The notes beneath the pieces were generated by a model. That model was not told the origin of the DNA and ran no database searches. It saw nothing but the letters and a program-made list of their open reading frames with translations. Shown piece after piece: positions 62,458 through 64,000 of a stretch of DNA of 64,000 nucleotides. The translations under genes were made by a program, and so were the position numbers. Numbering within the stretch: position 1 is the stretch's first letter; each line of letters opens with the position of its first letter. Source of the DNA: Mycolicibacillus koreensis (lineage in GTDB: Bacteria; Actinomycetota; Actinomycetes; Mycobacteriales; Mycobacteriaceae); the NCBI RefSeq assembly GCF_002104795.1, contig NZ_NCXO01000015.1, positions 1 to 64,000 of the forward strand, in the 5' to 3' direction.

Positions 62458-62638
62458 AGCAGTTTTGCTGCGGGGAGGCCTCGACACACGGAGCGATCGG
62501 TACGGAGATCTCCGTGAACGCCACTAGTTTCCCTTTCCGGCGACAACGGGCCGGACCGAGATACGTACCGATGAGCCGTGTTGATCGCAATCACTTTCCG
62601 CGGTGCCGCCCGCCCATCCACGAACTTGATTACGGTGA

Positions 62639-63766
<1,128 letters not shown>

Positions 63767-63800
63767 GCCGGCTTTCCTTGCCCACCGACCCCTAGCTGCA

Positions 63801-63834
63801 TGAATGTCCATTCAGATACATGATTGACAATTCA
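63801..63834 (+). promoter_or_regulatory. Two tandem palindromes in the promoter of the last gene
   Basis: TGAATGTCCATTCA (63801-63814) is a perfect palindrome; TGATTGACAATTCA (63821-63834) is a close copy 20 bp further. The second contains TTGACA, a -35 box candidate; TATCAT at 63844 is a possible -10 but 14 bases away. Two helical turns apart on one face of the DNA, they suit cooperative binding by a TetR dimer pair. Confidence 0.7.
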
Positions 63835-63859
63835 TATCCGTGTTATCATGCTCAGTCAC

Positions 63860-64000
63860 ATGTCAACAACACCCGGCACCGCAGCGCCGATCGTCGACTC
63901 GCCGACAGGCCGTGATCGGGACCCGTTCTGGCCAACCCGGAATCCGGTCGGCTTCGCCCGCGATCTGGTATCGACGCGGCGTCGGGTCGACGCGCCGCGC
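63860..64000 (+). CDS. Start of an unidentified gene, cut by the window end
   Basis: 47 codons from ATG 63860 run open to the window edge, beginning MSTTPGTAAP and containing GRDRDPFWPTRNPVGFARDL. An in-frame ATG at 63848 is an alternative start. I do not recognise the family from this short part. It lies downstream of the TetR gene behind two palindromes, so it is the most likely target of that regulator. Confidence 0.6.
   Translation, partial: MSTTPGTAAPIVDSPTGRDRDPFWPTRNPVGFARDLVSTRRRVDAPR

Overview
The window is about 64 kb of very GC-rich actinobacterial DNA from the mycobacterial group. The evidence is a PPE-PE-PPE gene block, MprAB/PepD, a Ku/LigD end-joining pair, PurHN beside the divisome protein PerM, a secreted DUF732 protein and many start codons placed 6-8 nt after a TANNNT -10 box (leaderless genes). 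Gene order follows, in reverse, the M. tuberculosis H37Rv stretch from about Rv0996 to Rv0924c. This comparison and all Rv numbers are from memory. The species is probably a non-tuberculous mycobacterium, because several blocks are extra or intact compared with H37Rv: cobF, a full-length Fpg2, the PE/PPE block, a diiron oxygenase pair and a thiolase-like gene.

Layout. 1-475: tRNA-Ala(CGC) and its hairpin. 475-4646 (-): galU, moeA1/glp, rimJ and the GlpR-like membrane protein. 4708-6470 (+): 5-FTHF cyclo-ligase, the chaperone Ruc behind a CIRCE element, and a SAF-domain protein. 6508-11549 (-): MscL with a zinc ribbon, a 45-aa ORF, moaB2, pepD, mprB, mprA, rpmF. 11735-20221 (+): a six-gene branched acyl-CoA or acyclic terpenoid operon. 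20301-28887: a DUF1707 protein, then (-) a VWA/AAA+ pair, purHN, perM and a DUF5336 protein. 29035-33708: an LLM oxidoreductase under a KstR-type box, a thiolase-like protein without the usual nucleophile, and sucCD.

33986-43666: an M23 peptidase, two paralogous small membrane proteins, uvrD1, chorismate mutase, a membrane sulfite-oxidase-fold protein, a ScdA/Ric repair protein and pgi. 43670-47324 (-): the PE/PPE block with a DUF732 gene and a 57-aa ORF. 47442-50969 (-): SDR, Fpg2, PAP2, a small membrane protein and cobF, chained mostly by short overlaps. 51007-55167: an AurF-like diiron oxygenase with a DUF4873 protein behind a palindromic operator, and a FAH/metallo-beta-lactamase fusion. 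55187-59340: ligD and ku, separated by a PfkB-type kinase. 59384-62409: SDR, the Nramp transporter mntH, a gamma-glutamylcyclotransferase-like protein and a MarR regulator. 62651-64000: an nrdF remnant, a TetR regulator, two tandem palindromes and the start of an unidentified gene.

The links between genes that I can see directly are translational overlaps (GTGA, ATGA), divergent promoters and palindromes placed on promoters. The best candidates for undescribed biology are the AurF/DUF4873 pair, the zinc-ribbon MscL, the unlisted 57-aa ORF with its 11-bp direct repeat, the thiolase-like protein without Cys, and the kinase between ligD and ku. No CRISPR array, insertion sequence or replication origin was seen.
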